Assembly: GCA_016000265.1 (NCBI GenBank)
Contig: JAECRL010000004.1
Coordinates: forward strand, 74,264 to 138,263
DNA: 64,000 bases
Direction of reading: 5' to 3'
Source of the DNA: Burkholderiales bacterium
GTDB taxonomy: Bacteria; Pseudomonadota; Gammaproteobacteria; Burkholderiales; Burkholderiaceae_C
Shown: positions 36,190 through 45,518 of the stretch, in pieces
Numbering within the stretch: the first letter of the stretch is position 1
Layout of the letters: every line of letters begins with the position of its first letter
The notes under the pieces: model-generated
What the model saw: only the letters and a program-made list of their open reading frames with translations
Databases searched by the model: none
What the model was told of the DNA's origin: nothing
Made by a program: the position numbers and the translations under genes

Positions 36190-38904
36190 ATGAGCGCTCC
36201 TTCCGATCAGCAGACCTACGACCCGCGCGCCGTCGAAGCCCGTGCCCAGCGGCACTGGAACGACCGCGACGCCTACCGCGTCACCGAGTCCCAGGACAAG
36301 CCGGCCTTCTACGCCTGCTCGATGCTGCCCTACCCCTCGGGCAAGCTGCACATGGGCCACGTGCGCAACTACACGATCAACGACATGCTCACGCGCTTTC
36401 TGCGCATGAACGGCCACAACGTGCTGATGCCCATGGGCTGGGACGCGTTCGGCCTGCCCGCTGAAAACGCCGCGCTCAAGAACAAGGTGCCGCCCGCCGC
36501 CTGGACCTACGACAACATCGCTTACATGAAGAAGCAGATGAAGGCGATGGGGCTGGCGATCGACTGGTCGCGCGAGATCGCCACCTGCCAGCCCGAGTAC
36601 TACAAGTGGAACCAATGGCTGTTCATCAAGATGCTCGAAGCCGGCATCTGCGAACGCCGCACGCAAACGGTGAACTGGGACCCGGTCGACCAGACCGTGC
36701 TGGCCAACGAGCAGGTCATCGACGGCAAGGGCTGGCGCTCGGGCGCCCCGGTTGAAAAGCGCGAGATCCCCGGCTACTACCTGAACATCACGAAGTACGC
36801 CGACGAACTGCTGGGCGCCGTGGCCAACCCGGAAGACCCGAACTACCTCAGCGGCTGGCCCGAGCGCGTGCGCCTGATGCAGGAGAACTGGATCGGCAAG
36901 AGCGAAGGCGTGCGCTTTGCGTTCTCGCACGACATCCAAGGCGCCGACGGCAGCCTGATCAACGGCGGCCAGCTGTGGGTCTTCACCACCCGCGCCGACA
37001 CCATCATGGGCGTGACCTTCTGCGCCGTGGCGCCGGAGCACCCGCTGGCCGTGCACGCGGCAGCGTCCAAGCCCGAGCTGCAAGCCTTCATCGAAGAATG
37101 CAAGACCGGTGGCACCACCGAAGCCGAGCTGGCCACGCAGGAAAAGAAGGGGCAGCCCACCGGCCTGTTCGTCACCCACCCGATCACCGGCGCCCAAGTC
37201 GAGGTCTGGGTAGGCAACTACGTGCTGATGTCGTATGGCGACGGCGCCGTGATGGGCGTGCCCGCGCACGACGAGCGCGACTTCGCGTTTGCCAAGAAGT
37301 ACGGCATCGCGATCCAGCAGGTCATCGGCGTGGCAGGCGAAACCTTCTCGACCGACGCCTGGGCCGAGTGGTACGGCGACAAGCAAAAGGGCGTGTGTGT
37401 AAACAGCGGTGAGCTCAACGGCCTGGGCCACAAGGAGGCGGTCCACAAGGTCGCCGAACTGCTGGCGGCCAAGGGCATCGGCGAGAAGAAGACCACCTGG
37501 CGCCTGCGCGACTGGGGCATCAGCCGCCAGCGCTACTGGGGCACGCCCATCCCCATCATCCACTGCGCCGATTGCGGCCCAGTGCCCGTGCCCGAGGCCG
37601 ACCTGCCCGTGCGCCTGCCCGAAGACGTGGTGCCCGACGGCAGCGGCAACCCGCTGAAGACGCGCCTGGACTTCCTCAACGTCGGCTGCCCGAAGTGCGG
37701 CAAGCCCGCCCAGCGCGAAACCGACACGATGGACACCTTCGTGGACTCGAGCTGGTACTTCCTGCGCTACACCTGCGCCGACAACCACACCGCCATGGTC
37801 GACGGACGCACCGATTACTGGATGGGCGCTGCCAACGCCCCCGGCAACCGCGGCATGGACCAGTACATCGGTGGCATCGAACACGCCATCCTGCACCTGC
37901 TGTACGCGCGCTTCTGGACCAAGGTCATGCGCGACCTGGGCCTCATCAAGGTCGACGAGCCCTTCAAGAAGCTGCTCACCCAGGGCATGGTGCTCAACCA
38001 CATCTACTCGCGCAAGACGGCGCAAGGCGGCATCGAGTACTTCTGGCCGCACGAGGTCGAGAACACCTTCGACGCCCACGGCAAGGTCACCGGCGCCAAG
38101 CTCAAGTCCGACGGTTCGGCCATCGACTACGGCGGCGTGGGCACCATGTCGAAGTCCAAGAACAACGGCGTGGACCCGCAGGAGCTGATCGACACCCTGG
38201 GCGCCGACACGGCCCGCCTGTTCACCATGTTCGCCTCGCCGCCCGAGCAGACGCTGGAGTGGAACGACGCCGGCGTGGAAGGCGCGCACCGGTTCGTCAA
38301 GCGCGTGTGGAACTTCGGTGCCAAGCACACCGACGCCCTCAAGGCGGCAGGCGCCGTGGTGCAGGCCGAGCTCAGCGCCGAGGCCAAGGCCCTGCGCCGC
38401 GAGGTCTTCGTCATCCTCAAGCAGATCAGCTACGACTACGAGCGCATGCAGTACAACACCGTGGCGTCTGGCGCCATGAAGCTGCTCAACGCGCTGGAAG
38501 CCCACAAGGGCACCTCGCCGCAGGACCTGGCCGCTGACATGCCGGTGATCCGCGAAGGCTATGGCGTGCTGCTGCGCTGCCTCTACCCCGCCTGCCCGCA
38601 CCTCACCCACGTGCTGTGGGAAGACCTGGGCTATGCCGCCGAACATGTGAACCACCATGGCGGCGACCTGCTCGACGCCCCCTGGCCGACCGTGGTCGAC
38701 GAGGCCCTGGTGCAAGACGAGATCGAGCTGATGCTGCAGGTCAACGGCAAGCTGCGCGGTTCGATCAAGGTCAGCCCGTCGGCCGACAAGGCCGCCATCG
38801 AGGCCGCGGCCCTGGCCAGCGAGGACTTCCTCAAATTCGCCGAAGGCAAGGCGCCCAAGAAGGTCGTCATCGTGCCGGGCCGCCTGGTCAACCTCGTCGT
38901 CTGA
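36190..38904 (+). CDS. leuS: Leucyl-tRNA synthetase
   Basis: 904 residues. Charges tRNA-Leu in the cytoplasm. The HIGH motif is [15 protein letters not shown] and the KMSKS motif is [13 protein letters not shown]; the CP1 editing domain, with [12 protein letters not shown], lies between. The C-terminal anticodon domain ends with [17 protein letters not shown]. The ATG at 36190 gives [20 protein letters not shown], the usual bacterial N-terminus. It leads lptE and holA, an arrangement conserved in proteobacteria. Confidence 0.98.
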   Translation: MSAPSDQQTYDPRAVEARAQRHWNDRDAYRVTESQDKPAFYACSMLPYPSGKLHMGHVRNYTINDMLTRFLRMNGHNVLMPMGWDAFGLPAENAALKNKVPPAAWTYDNIAYMKKQMKAMGLAIDWSREIATCQPEYYKWNQWLFIKMLEAGICERRTQTVNWDPVDQTVLANEQVIDGKGWRSGAPVEKREIPGYYLNITKYADELLGAVANPEDPNYLSGWPERVRLMQENWIGKSEGVRFAFSHDIQGADGSLINGGQLWVFTTRADTIMGVTFCAVAPEHPLAVHAAASKPELQAFIEECKTGGTTEAELATQEKKGQPTGLFVTHPITGAQVEVWVGNYVLMSYGDGAVMGVPAHDERDFAFAKKYGIAIQQVIGVAGETFSTDAWAEWYGDKQKGVCVNSGELNGLGHKEAVHKVAELLAAKGIGEKKTTWRLRDWGISRQRYWGTPIPIIHCADCGPVPVPEADLPVRLPEDVVPDGSGNPLKTRLDFLNVGCPKCGKPAQRETDTMDTFVDSSWYFLRYTCADNHTAMVDGRTDYWMGAANAPGNRGMDQYIGGIEHAILHLLYARFWTKVMRDLGLIKVDEPFKKLLTQGMVLNHIYSRKTAQGGIEYFWPHEVENTFDAHGKVTGAKLKSDGSAIDYGGVGTMSKSKNNGVDPQELIDTLGADTARLFTMFASPPEQTLEWNDAGVEGAHRFVKRVWNFGAKHTDALKAAGAVVQAELSAEAKALRREVFVILKQISYDYERMQYNTVASGAMKLLNALEAHKGTSPQDLAADMPVIREGYGVLLRCLYPACPHLTHVLWEDLGYAAEHVNHHGGDLLDAPWPTVVDEALVQDEIELMLQVNGKLRGSIKVSPSADKAAIEAAALASEDFLKFAEGKAPKKVVIVPGRLVNLVV

Positions 38905-38926
38905 GCCCTGGTGTAAGGTCACGCCC

Positions 38927-39517
38927 ATGCAAAGCCCGCAACGTCGACACCTCCTGGCCCTGCTGGGCACCACCGCCCTGACCCCGCTGGCGGGCTGCGG
39001 CTTCCAGCTGCGGCGGGGCTACAACATGGCCTTTCGCACCATCCAGCTCAGCGGCTTCGTCGGCACCTCGCCGCTGGCCACCGAGCTGGCGCGTGCCCTG
39101 GAGGCCAGCGGGGTCGACGTGGTCGACAGCAGCCTGCAAGCCACCCAGGCCGCTTCCGCCGCGAGCGTGCCCACCAGCCACATCGAGTTCAACGCCCTGC
39201 AAGACACGCGCGACACCGTGGTCTCGGCCAAGACCGCCTTCGGCCAGGTCCGGAGCATGACGGCGCGCTCCATCCTGCGCTTCGAAGTGCGCCGCGGCGA
39301 CGGCAGCGTGCTGCTGCCGGCCTCCGACGTCGCCCTGGCGCGCGACCTGAGCTACAACGAGCGCGACGCCCTGGCCAAGCAAGACGAGTCCGACGCGCTC
39401 AACCGCGCCATGCAGACCGACATCGTCAACCAGGTCATGCGCCGCCTGTCGGCCATCCGGGTGACGCAGCTGTCGGCCCCCGCGGTCACCCCGCCTGCGG
39501 CCTCCGCCCCACGCTGA
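38927..39517 (+). CDS. lptE: LPS-assembly lipoprotein
   Basis: 196 residues. A signal peptide ends in the lipobox LAGC, followed by GFQLRRG, the hallmark start of mature LptE. The protein plugs the LptD barrel in the outer membrane and helps insert lipopolysaccharide. Position between leuS (22 bases upstream) and holA (3 bases downstream) is the standard order. Confidence 0.95.
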   Translation: MQSPQRRHLLALLGTTALTPLAGCGFQLRRGYNMAFRTIQLSGFVGTSPLATELARALEASGVDVVDSSLQATQAASAASVPTSHIEFNALQDTRDTVVSAKTAFGQVRSMTARSILRFEVRRGDGSVLLPASDVALARDLSYNERDALAKQDESDALNRAMQTDIVNQVMRRLSAIRVTQLSAPAVTPPAASAPR

Positions 39518-39520
39518 GCC

Positions 39521-40576
39521 ATGCAACTGCGGCCCGAGCAACTCGGCGCCCACCTGAGCAAGGGCGCGCTCAAACCCGTCTACACCCTGCACGGGGACGA
39601 GGCCCTGCTCGCGCAGGAAGCCGGTGACGCCCTGCGCGCCGCCGCGCGCGCTCAGGGCTTCAGCGAGCGCCAGGTGCACACAGTCTCGGGCGCGCACTTC
39701 GACTGGTCCAGCCTGCTGGGCGCGGCCAGCGAGATGTCGCTCTTCGGCGACCGCCAGTTCATCGAGATCCGCATCCCCTCCGGCAAGCCCGGCAAAGACG
39801 GCTCGCAGGCCCTGCAACGCTACTGCGAACAAGCCGCGGGCAACGACGGTGTCATCACCCTCGTCACCCTGCCTCGCCTGGACAAGGCCCAGCAAACCAG
39901 CGCCTGGTTCACCGCGCTCGACGCCGTGGGCGCCACCTTGCGCTGCGACCCCATCGAGCGGCGCGAGCTGCCCCTGTGGATCGCGCAGCGCCTCAAGGCC
40001 CAGGGCCAGGAGGTGGAGCCCGGCGAGGCCGGCCAACGCACCCTGGCCTTCTTCGCCGACCGGGTCGAGGGCAACCTGCTGGCCGCCCACCAGGAAATCA
40101 TCAAACTCGGCCTGCTGCACCCGCCCGGCGTGCTCACGCTCGATCAGATCGACGCGGCGGTGGTCGACGTCGCCCGCTTCGAGGTCTTCAAGCTGACCGA
40201 AGCCGTGCTCTCGGGCAACGTGGTGCGCACCCTGCGCATGCTCGACGGCCTGCAAGCCGAGGGCGAGGCCGCGGTGCTGGTGCACTTCGCCCTGGCCAGC
40301 GACATCCAGGGCCTCTACCACGCACGCCTGGCCCTCGACGCCGGCAAGCCACTGCCCATGGTGCTGCGCGAGCAGCGCATCTGGGGCCCGCGCGAGCGCC
40401 TGTACGAGCGCATCCTGCCGCGCGCGCGCACCCTGGCCCTGGCGCGCCTGGTGGCCGCCGCCAGCACGGTCGACGGCATCGTCAAGGGCCTGCCCCACCC
40501 CCAATGGCCCGCCGACGCCTGGGAAGCCCTGCGCCGCCTGGCCTTGCAATTCGCCGAGACCGCCTCGGCGGACTGA
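39521..40576 (+). CDS. holA: DNA polymerase III subunit delta
   Basis: 351 residues, close to the family length. It opens the beta sliding clamp as part of the clamp loader. Typical features: YTLHGDEALLAQEAGDALRA near the N-terminus, ATP-free delta-type fold, and the KGLPHPQWPADAWEAL C-terminal signature. Three bases separate it from lptE. Confidence 0.95.
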   Translation: MQLRPEQLGAHLSKGALKPVYTLHGDEALLAQEAGDALRAAARAQGFSERQVHTVSGAHFDWSSLLGAASEMSLFGDRQFIEIRIPSGKPGKDGSQALQRYCEQAAGNDGVITLVTLPRLDKAQQTSAWFTALDAVGATLRCDPIERRELPLWIAQRLKAQGQEVEPGEAGQRTLAFFADRVEGNLLAAHQEIIKLGLLHPPGVLTLDQIDAAVVDVARFEVFKLTEAVLSGNVVRTLRMLDGLQAEGEAAVLVHFALASDIQGLYHARLALDAGKPLPMVLREQRIWGPRERLYERILPRARTLALARLVAAASTVDGIVKGLPHPQWPADAWEALRRLALQFAETASAD

Positions 40577-40695
40577 GGCGACCGGCTGTCGCCCCATCCC
40601 CCCCGATCCGGGGCCCCGGCCCGCTGGAAAGCCCGCAAATCCCCCCGCGGCGCCCCTGGCTATAGTCCAGCAAACCGTCAAGCGAGACCCGTTTG

Positions 40696-42159
40696 ATGCA
40701 ACGCGGCATGCCGCCTGACCGGGACACCGTTGTGAGTACCGCCAACCTGATCCCCCTGAACCGCTCGGAACACATGTACTGGGCCGGTGAGGGCTACCTG
40801 GGCCCCATCAACCAGCCCTACATCCTGCGCTTCGACCAGCCCGTGGACGAGGCCCTGGTGCGCCAGACCCTGCGCGAGCTGACCAGCGCCTTCCCGCGCA
40901 TGCGCAGCGCCATCGTGCCCACGGCCACGACCTACAACCTGCGCATCCTGGACGACGACCGCGGCGTCGACCAGCTCTTCGACGACTGCTATCGCGTCGA
41001 AACCGGTGTCGACCCCGCCTCTCGCGACGCGCTCGAAGCCTTTCACAGCCGCTTCATGAACGAGCCGATCTCGCTCGAACGCGGCCTGCCCTGGCGCGCG
41101 CGCTTCTTCCCGCACGCCACGCAAGCCGCGCTGATGTTCTCGGTGCACCACATCGTCGGCGATGGCCGCTCGATGGTGCAGATGCTGTGCGCCATCCTGG
41201 GCCGCCTCAACGGCCAGCCCATCGCGCCGTGCAAGCTCGAGTCGCCCTCCATGATCCCGGCCGTGACACCGCAGAAATGGTGGCAGTGGCCTGGCAGCGT
41301 CGCACGCTGGTGGCGCGACAGTCGCGCCGAGAAACAAGCCGCCCGAGGCGAGCGCGTGATCATGCTGGAGCAAGGCGGCTCCGACCGCTACACCATCAGC
41401 ACCGTGCGCTACCACGAGCTGCCCTGCCCGGCCGACACCATGCGCGCGCTGGCCAAGGCCCACGGCACCACGGTCAACACCCTGCTGATGGCGGTGGTGG
41501 CCAACACCTTCCTGGAGATCGGCCACCGCGACGGCCCCGATCAACCCGGCGGCCTCCGCTCGGTGGCGGCGCTGCGCACCTCGGTGGACCTGCGCCGCTA
41601 CTTCCCCGACGGCAAAGGCCCCGAATTCGGCAACTTCGTCTCCGTCTTCACCGTGCGCGCACGCCAGCAACCCACGCTGGCCGAGCAGATCGCCTCGATC
41701 GAGTCGCAGGCCAAGGCGGCCCTGGCGCGCTTCGAGCGCCGCGACTTCGCCCTGCCCCTGAGCTTCTACGAAATCCTGCCCTGGGTGGGCCGCACGCTCT
41801 ACAGCCACCTCATCGTGCAAAGCCGCGCCAAGCGCAGCCTGCCCGAGCTGTCCTGCCACCTCAGCAACCTGGGCAGCGCCGAGTTCATCAACCCCAAGGG
41901 CGCCACGGTGCGGCTGGCCGAGCTCTGGCCTGCCACCATCAGCACGGCCTTCCTGCTGGGCGCGCTCAGCCTCAACGGCAAGCAGTTCTTCACCGTCATC
42001 CACCAGAACGACGAGATCCCCCCCGCAGCCGTGGACCGCTTCCTGGCCACGCTCGACGCCCAACTGCGCGCCCTCGTCGACCTTCACGCGCAGGGCCCCG
42101 CCAGCGCCAGCCGTGACAAGGCACACGCTTGCCCCGAAAACGTGACGGCCCCGGCCTGA
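40696..42159 (+). CDS. Condensation-domain / WS-DGAT-like acyltransferase
   Basis: About 487 residues. The active-site motif HHIVGDG (HHxxxDG) is visible near residue 153, shared by nonribosomal condensation domains, PapA5-like enzymes and wax ester/diacylglycerol acyltransferases. FGNFVSVFTVRA and STAFLLGALSLNGKQFF recall the C-terminal half of that fold. It is a stand-alone protein with no NRPS neighbour, so it likely esterifies or amidates a free substrate; neither donor nor acceptor can be named. Start ambiguous: ATG 40696 or GTG 40732. A TATAGT-like -10 is at 40661. Confidence 0.7.
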   Translation: MQRGMPPDRDTVVSTANLIPLNRSEHMYWAGEGYLGPINQPYILRFDQPVDEALVRQTLRELTSAFPRMRSAIVPTATTYNLRILDDDRGVDQLFDDCYRVETGVDPASRDALEAFHSRFMNEPISLERGLPWRARFFPHATQAALMFSVHHIVGDGRSMVQMLCAILGRLNGQPIAPCKLESPSMIPAVTPQKWWQWPGSVARWWRDSRAEKQAARGERVIMLEQGGSDRYTISTVRYHELPCPADTMRALAKAHGTTVNTLLMAVVANTFLEIGHRDGPDQPGGLRSVAALRTSVDLRRYFPDGKGPEFGNFVSVFTVRARQQPTLAEQIASIESQAKAALARFERRDFALPLSFYEILPWVGRTLYSHLIVQSRAKRSLPELSCHLSNLGSAEFINPKGATVRLAELWPATISTAFLLGALSLNGKQFFTVIHQNDEIPPAAVDRFLATLDAQLRALVDLHAQGPASASRDKAHACPENVTAPA

Positions 42160-42203
42160 AACGGCCCCCAGGGCCCTGCATGAAAGCCGCCCGGTGACCG
42201 ATA

Positions 42204-42232
42204 GACCGATGTCAGCCCACCCGACATCGGTC
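42204..42232. promoter_or_regulatory. Perfect 10-bp inverted repeat
   Basis: GACCGATGTC and GACATCGGTC separated by 9 bases. No T run follows on either strand, so it is more like a protein-binding site or an RNA leader hairpin than a classic terminator. It lies about 255 bases upstream of the GGDEF-EAL start. Confidence 0.55.
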
Positions 42233-42245
42233 ATCGCAGCACACC

Positions 42246-42458
42246 ATGGCATCCACCGTCCGCCCCCCCGCACCCCAGCCCGTCCCGGCCACACAAGGCC
42301 TGATCCGGCAGCCCAGCGACGAGGCCCCCGGTGGCGCACGCGCCCCCCGTCAAGGCCCGCCCCCCGAGTGGCTGCGCCCGGCCCTGGCCCTGTGGCTCCA
42401 GGACGAGGGCGAACTCGGCGTGCGGATGGGGGATGGTCACGCGCCGCTGACGCGCTGA
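42246..42458 (+). CDS. Doubtful small Pro-rich open frame
   Basis: 70 codons, starting ATG, with a Pro/Ala-rich first half and WLRPALALWLQDEGEL in the second. No ribosome-binding site or known family is seen. It may be a chance frame in GC-rich DNA; listed because it fills most of an otherwise empty region on the coding strand of both neighbours. Confidence 0.2.
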   Translation: MASTVRPPAPQPVPATQGLIRQPSDEAPGGARAPRQGPPPEWLRPALALWLQDEGELGVRMGDGHAPLTR

Positions 42459-42486
42459 TACTCCGGGGTCCTTCCTGACCCCATCC

Positions 42487-44574
42487 ATGTTTTCGGACCT
42501 GATCTACCAGTCTCGGCTGCACACCCGCATCGTCACGGCCTACCTCGTGCTGCTGGTCCTGGGACAGGGCCTGACCTTCTGGCTCATCCAGCGCGGCATC
42601 GAACACAACGTCCGAGCCTCCGTCGAACACGACCTGATCACCGCAGAGCGTTGGCTGCAACGCCAGCTGCCCGCGTCATCGGTCGACCCCGACACCGCCG
42701 CCGACCCCACCACGGCCGCCCCCCAGCCCCCCACCACCGCCGACGTGCGCCTGCGCGGCGTGCTGCGCGACACGCGCGACCTCATCGGCCCCGACGTCAT
42801 CGTGCTCACCCGCCGCGCTGACGAAGCCTGGCGGCTGCACAGCAGCACGCTGGAGCCTCCCGTGGCCCGCCAGGTCGCCCTCAGCTGGCCCGACGACACC
42901 GGCGGCGCCCCCGTCAACCTGGGCACCGGCGAGCACCTCGGGCGCCAGCTCACCCTGTCCGTGCCCGGCGACCCCGTGGCCGTGCGCGCCATCGTGCTGG
43001 AGTCACTCGACGAGGCGCGTGCGCCCTACCAGCACATGAAGCACACGCTGCTGGTGCTGTCGGCGCTGGGCATCGCGGCCTTCGGCCTGGTCGGCCTGCT
43101 CACCGCGCGGCGCCTGACCGGCCCGCTGCGCCGCCTCTCCAGCTCCGCGCAGCGCCTGGGCCAGGGCGACTACGGCACCGAGGTCCCCAGCGACTACCAC
43201 GGCGAAATCGGCGAGATCGCGCAGTCCTTCGAGACCATGCGCCAGGCCATCCGCGACCGCGAAGGCCAGATCCTGCGCCTGGCCTCGCGCGACACCCTCA
43301 CCGACCTGCCCAACCGCGAACGCTTCCGCCTGGAGCTGCGCCACGTGCTGGAGCACCGCAGCGCCCCCAGCCGCCCCAGCGCCGTGCTCATGCTCGACAT
43401 GGACCGCTTCAAGCACGTCAACGACCTGCTGGGCCAGCGCTTCGGCGACCGCCTGCTGCGCGCCGTCGCCGACCGCCTGCGCGTGCACGTGCGCAGCCAC
43501 CCCAACGCCATGCTGGCGCGCCTGGGCGGCGACGAGTTCGGCATCCTGCTGCCCGGCCTGGACGCCGAGGCCACGCGCCCGCTGGCCCAACGCATCCTCG
43601 CCGACTTCGAGCGCCCCATCCAGATGGACGGCCACACCGTCGACCTCAGCGCCGGCATCGGCATCGCCTCGCACCCCGAGCACGCCAGCGACGTCGACGC
43701 CCTGCTCAGCCGGGCCGAAGTCGCCATGTTCGCCGCCAAGCAGCAGCAAAGCGGCGCGATGGTCTACCAACCCGGGCTGGACGCCAACAGCCAGGCCTCG
43801 CTGACGCTGCTGGGCGAGCTGCGCCAGGCCGTCGACCAGGGTCAGTTGCGCCTGTTCCTGCAACCCAAGGTGAACCTCAAAAGCGGCGCCGTGGTCGGGG
43901 CCGAGGCCCTGGTGCGCTGGGATCACCCCGTGCGCGGCGTCGTGCCCCCGCACGGCTTCGTGCCCTTTGCCGAGCAGACCGGCTTCGTGCGCCTGCTGAC
44001 GGGCTGGATGCTCGAAGAAGTCACCCGCACCGCGCGCACCCTCGTCGACCAGGGCCTGGCGCTGAAGCTATCGGTCAACCTCTCCACGCGCGACCTGATG
44101 GACCAGGAGCTGCCCGAGCGCTTCGCCGCGCTGATCGCCCAGCACGGCGTGGCCCCCGACCAGCTCGTCCTCGAGATCACCGAGAGCGCCATCATGGACG
44201 ACCCCCAGCGCGCCGTGCTCACGCTCAACCGCCTGCACGACATGGGCCTGCGCCTGTCGGTCGACGACTTCGGCACCGGCTACTCCTCGCTGGCCTACCT
44301 CAAGAGCCTGCCGGTCGACGAGCTCAAGATCGACCGCTCATTCGTCAAGTCCATGGAAAGCGACGAGCAGGACGCCAAGATCGTGTCCTCCACCGTCGAA
44401 CTCGCCCACAGCCTGGGCCTGTCCGTGGTCGCCGAAGGGGTCGAAAACGCCGCCACCTGGCATCACCTGGCCCACCTCGGCTGTGACGAGGCCCAGGGCC
44501 ACCTCATCGCCCGGCCCATGCCGGCCGCGCAGTTCGCAGACTGGGTGCGGCAATGGACGCCGCCGACGGCCTGA
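42487..44574 (+). CDS. Membrane GGDEF-EAL c-di-GMP signalling protein
   Basis: 695 residues. A membrane helix near 18-38, a periplasmic sensor of about 150 residues, a second helix near 185-207, a HAMP-like linker (RRLTGPLRRLSSSAQRLGQG), then GGDEF (RLGGDEFGILLP) and EAL domains. The GGDEF signature is intact but lacks an RxxD inhibitory site. The EAL domain looks active: GAEALVRWDHP, SVNLSTRDL, LEITESAIM, DDFGTGYSSL, KIDRSFV and VAEGVE are all present. It could make, degrade or switch c-di-GMP in response to a periplasmic signal; phosphodiesterase activity is best supported. Confidence 0.92.
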   Translation: MFSDLIYQSRLHTRIVTAYLVLLVLGQGLTFWLIQRGIEHNVRASVEHDLITAERWLQRQLPASSVDPDTAADPTTAAPQPPTTADVRLRGVLRDTRDLIGPDVIVLTRRADEAWRLHSSTLEPPVARQVALSWPDDTGGAPVNLGTGEHLGRQLTLSVPGDPVAVRAIVLESLDEARAPYQHMKHTLLVLSALGIAAFGLVGLLTARRLTGPLRRLSSSAQRLGQGDYGTEVPSDYHGEIGEIAQSFETMRQAIRDREGQILRLASRDTLTDLPNRERFRLELRHVLEHRSAPSRPSAVLMLDMDRFKHVNDLLGQRFGDRLLRAVADRLRVHVRSHPNAMLARLGGDEFGILLPGLDAEATRPLAQRILADFERPIQMDGHTVDLSAGIGIASHPEHASDVDALLSRAEVAMFAAKQQQSGAMVYQPGLDANSQASLTLLGELRQAVDQGQLRLFLQPKVNLKSGAVVGAEALVRWDHPVRGVVPPHGFVPFAEQTGFVRLLTGWMLEEVTRTARTLVDQGLALKLSVNLSTRDLMDQELPERFAALIAQHGVAPDQLVLEITESAIMDDPQRAVLTLNRLHDMGLRLSVDDFGTGYSSLAYLKSLPVDELKIDRSFVKSMESDEQDAKIVSSTVELAHSLGLSVVAEGVENAATWHHLAHLGCDEAQGHLIARPMPAAQFADWVRQWTPPTA

Positions 44575-44593
44575 GCCCAACCTGAGCCCGGCT

Positions 44594-45001
44594 TCAGCCG
44601 CCCAGCCGCCCAGCCAGCTGAGAGAACGCCTCGAACTGGCCCGCTGGCAAGCCCGAGGCCGCCGCACTCAGCGCCCCCCCGTCAGCCGCGCGCTGCGCCT
44701 GCACCTCCAGCAAGCGCTGGGCGTCCCCCAGTCGCGGCAACACGGGCCCCGCAAACAGCAGGCGCCCCCGGTGGGCCAGCATCAGCGTCGGGAAGGTCTC
44801 CACGTCGACCTCGCCCACCACATCCGCCTCGTCTTCGATGTCGATCCAGCGGTAGCGGTGCCCCGGCAGCGCGCGCTGCAGGGCCTCGAACGTCGCCTCG
44901 TATTCGCGACAGGTGCCGCACCAGGCCGCACACAGGCACACCACGTCCAGGGAAGGCAGGGGCGCTGGATGGAGGGAGGGCGACGTCGGCATGCCCGACA
45001 T
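44594..45001 (-). CDS. Thioredoxin-like protein
   Basis: About 135 residues. The redox motif reads LCAAWCGTCREYEAT (W-C-G-T-C), with the thioredoxin-fold cis-Pro in VETFPTLMLAHRG. No signal peptide is visible, so it is probably cytoplasmic. Ends with an Ala/Gly-rich tail. Start may be 45001 or 44992. It is convergent with the GGDEF-EAL gene and divergent from the PA2779-type gene. Role unknown; likely thiol-disulfide exchange. Confidence 0.8.
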   Translation of the reverse strand: MSGMPTSPSLHPAPLPSLDVVCLCAAWCGTCREYEATFEALQRALPGHRYRWIDIEDEADVVGEVDVETFPTLMLAHRGRLLFAGPVLPRLGDAQRLLEVQAQRAADGGALSAAASGLPAGQFEAFSQLAGRLGG

Positions 45002-45098
45002 TCTGGCGCCAAACCACCGCCACCGCCGCCACAGCTGGTTACGAATCCAGGCGCCACGGGGGTATGCTTCGACGACCCACAACCCAAGGAAGTCCACC

Positions 45099-45500
45099 AT
45101 GTCCCGCACCCGCAAAGCCCTCGCCTTCGTCGTCGCCGTGGCCCTCAGCCACACCGCTGGCCTGCAGGCCGCCCACGCCGGCATGATCGCCACCGAGTCC
45201 GTGGCCGCGCAGGTGGCGCAAGCCGACATCAGCCAGCAGCGCGCCAGCGTGCTGGCCACGCTCAACCGCAGCGACGTCGCCGAGGCCCTGTCCGCCAAGG
45301 GCGTGGACATGGACGCCGCCCGCGCCCGCGTGGCCTCGCTGTCCGACGCCGAAGTCGCGCAACTCGCCGACCAGCTGGAAAACGCCCCGGCCGGCGCCTC
45401 CGACGTGCTCGGCGTCATCGTCTTCATCTTCCTGCTCCTGCTGATCACCGACATCCTCGGCTTCACCAAGGTCTACCCCTTCACCCGCTCCATCCGCTGA
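45099..45500 (+). CDS. PA2779-family small exported membrane protein
   Basis: 133 residues. A signal peptide (to AAHAG near 29) is followed by a helical region with VLATLNRSDVAEALSAKGVD and a C-terminal membrane helix VLGVIVFIFLLLLITDILGF, ending TKVYPFTRSIR. This layout matches PA2779-type proteins, which are regularly paired with PA2778-type cysteine peptidases, as here. Their function is unknown; the pair may be substrate and processing enzyme, which is inference. Confidence 0.85.
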   Translation: MSRTRKALAFVVAVALSHTAGLQAAHAGMIATESVAAQVAQADISQQRASVLATLNRSDVAEALSAKGVDMDAARARVASLSDAEVAQLADQLENAPAGASDVLGVIVFIFLLLLITDILGFTKVYPFTRSIR

Positions 45501-45518
45501 GCCCGGTTGGCGCACGCC

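Larger units (their letters stand above)
42160..42486. other. Intergenic region with an inverted repeat and a doubtful small frame
   Basis: 327 bases between the acyltransferase and the GGDEF-EAL gene. It holds the hairpin at 42204-42232 and a 70-codon frame at 42246-42458; nothing else is convincing. Confidence 0.6.

Noticed and set aside
42231-42488. An 85-codon minus-strand frame in the gap before the GGDEF-EAL gene.
   Set aside because: No ribosome-binding site, Gly/Arg-rich chance-like composition, and it runs into the start of the next gene.
36112-42660. Minus-strand frames of about 950, 600 and 660 codons opposite leuS, holA and the acyltransferase.
   Set aside because: They are shadows of well-supported plus-strand genes and show no family motifs.
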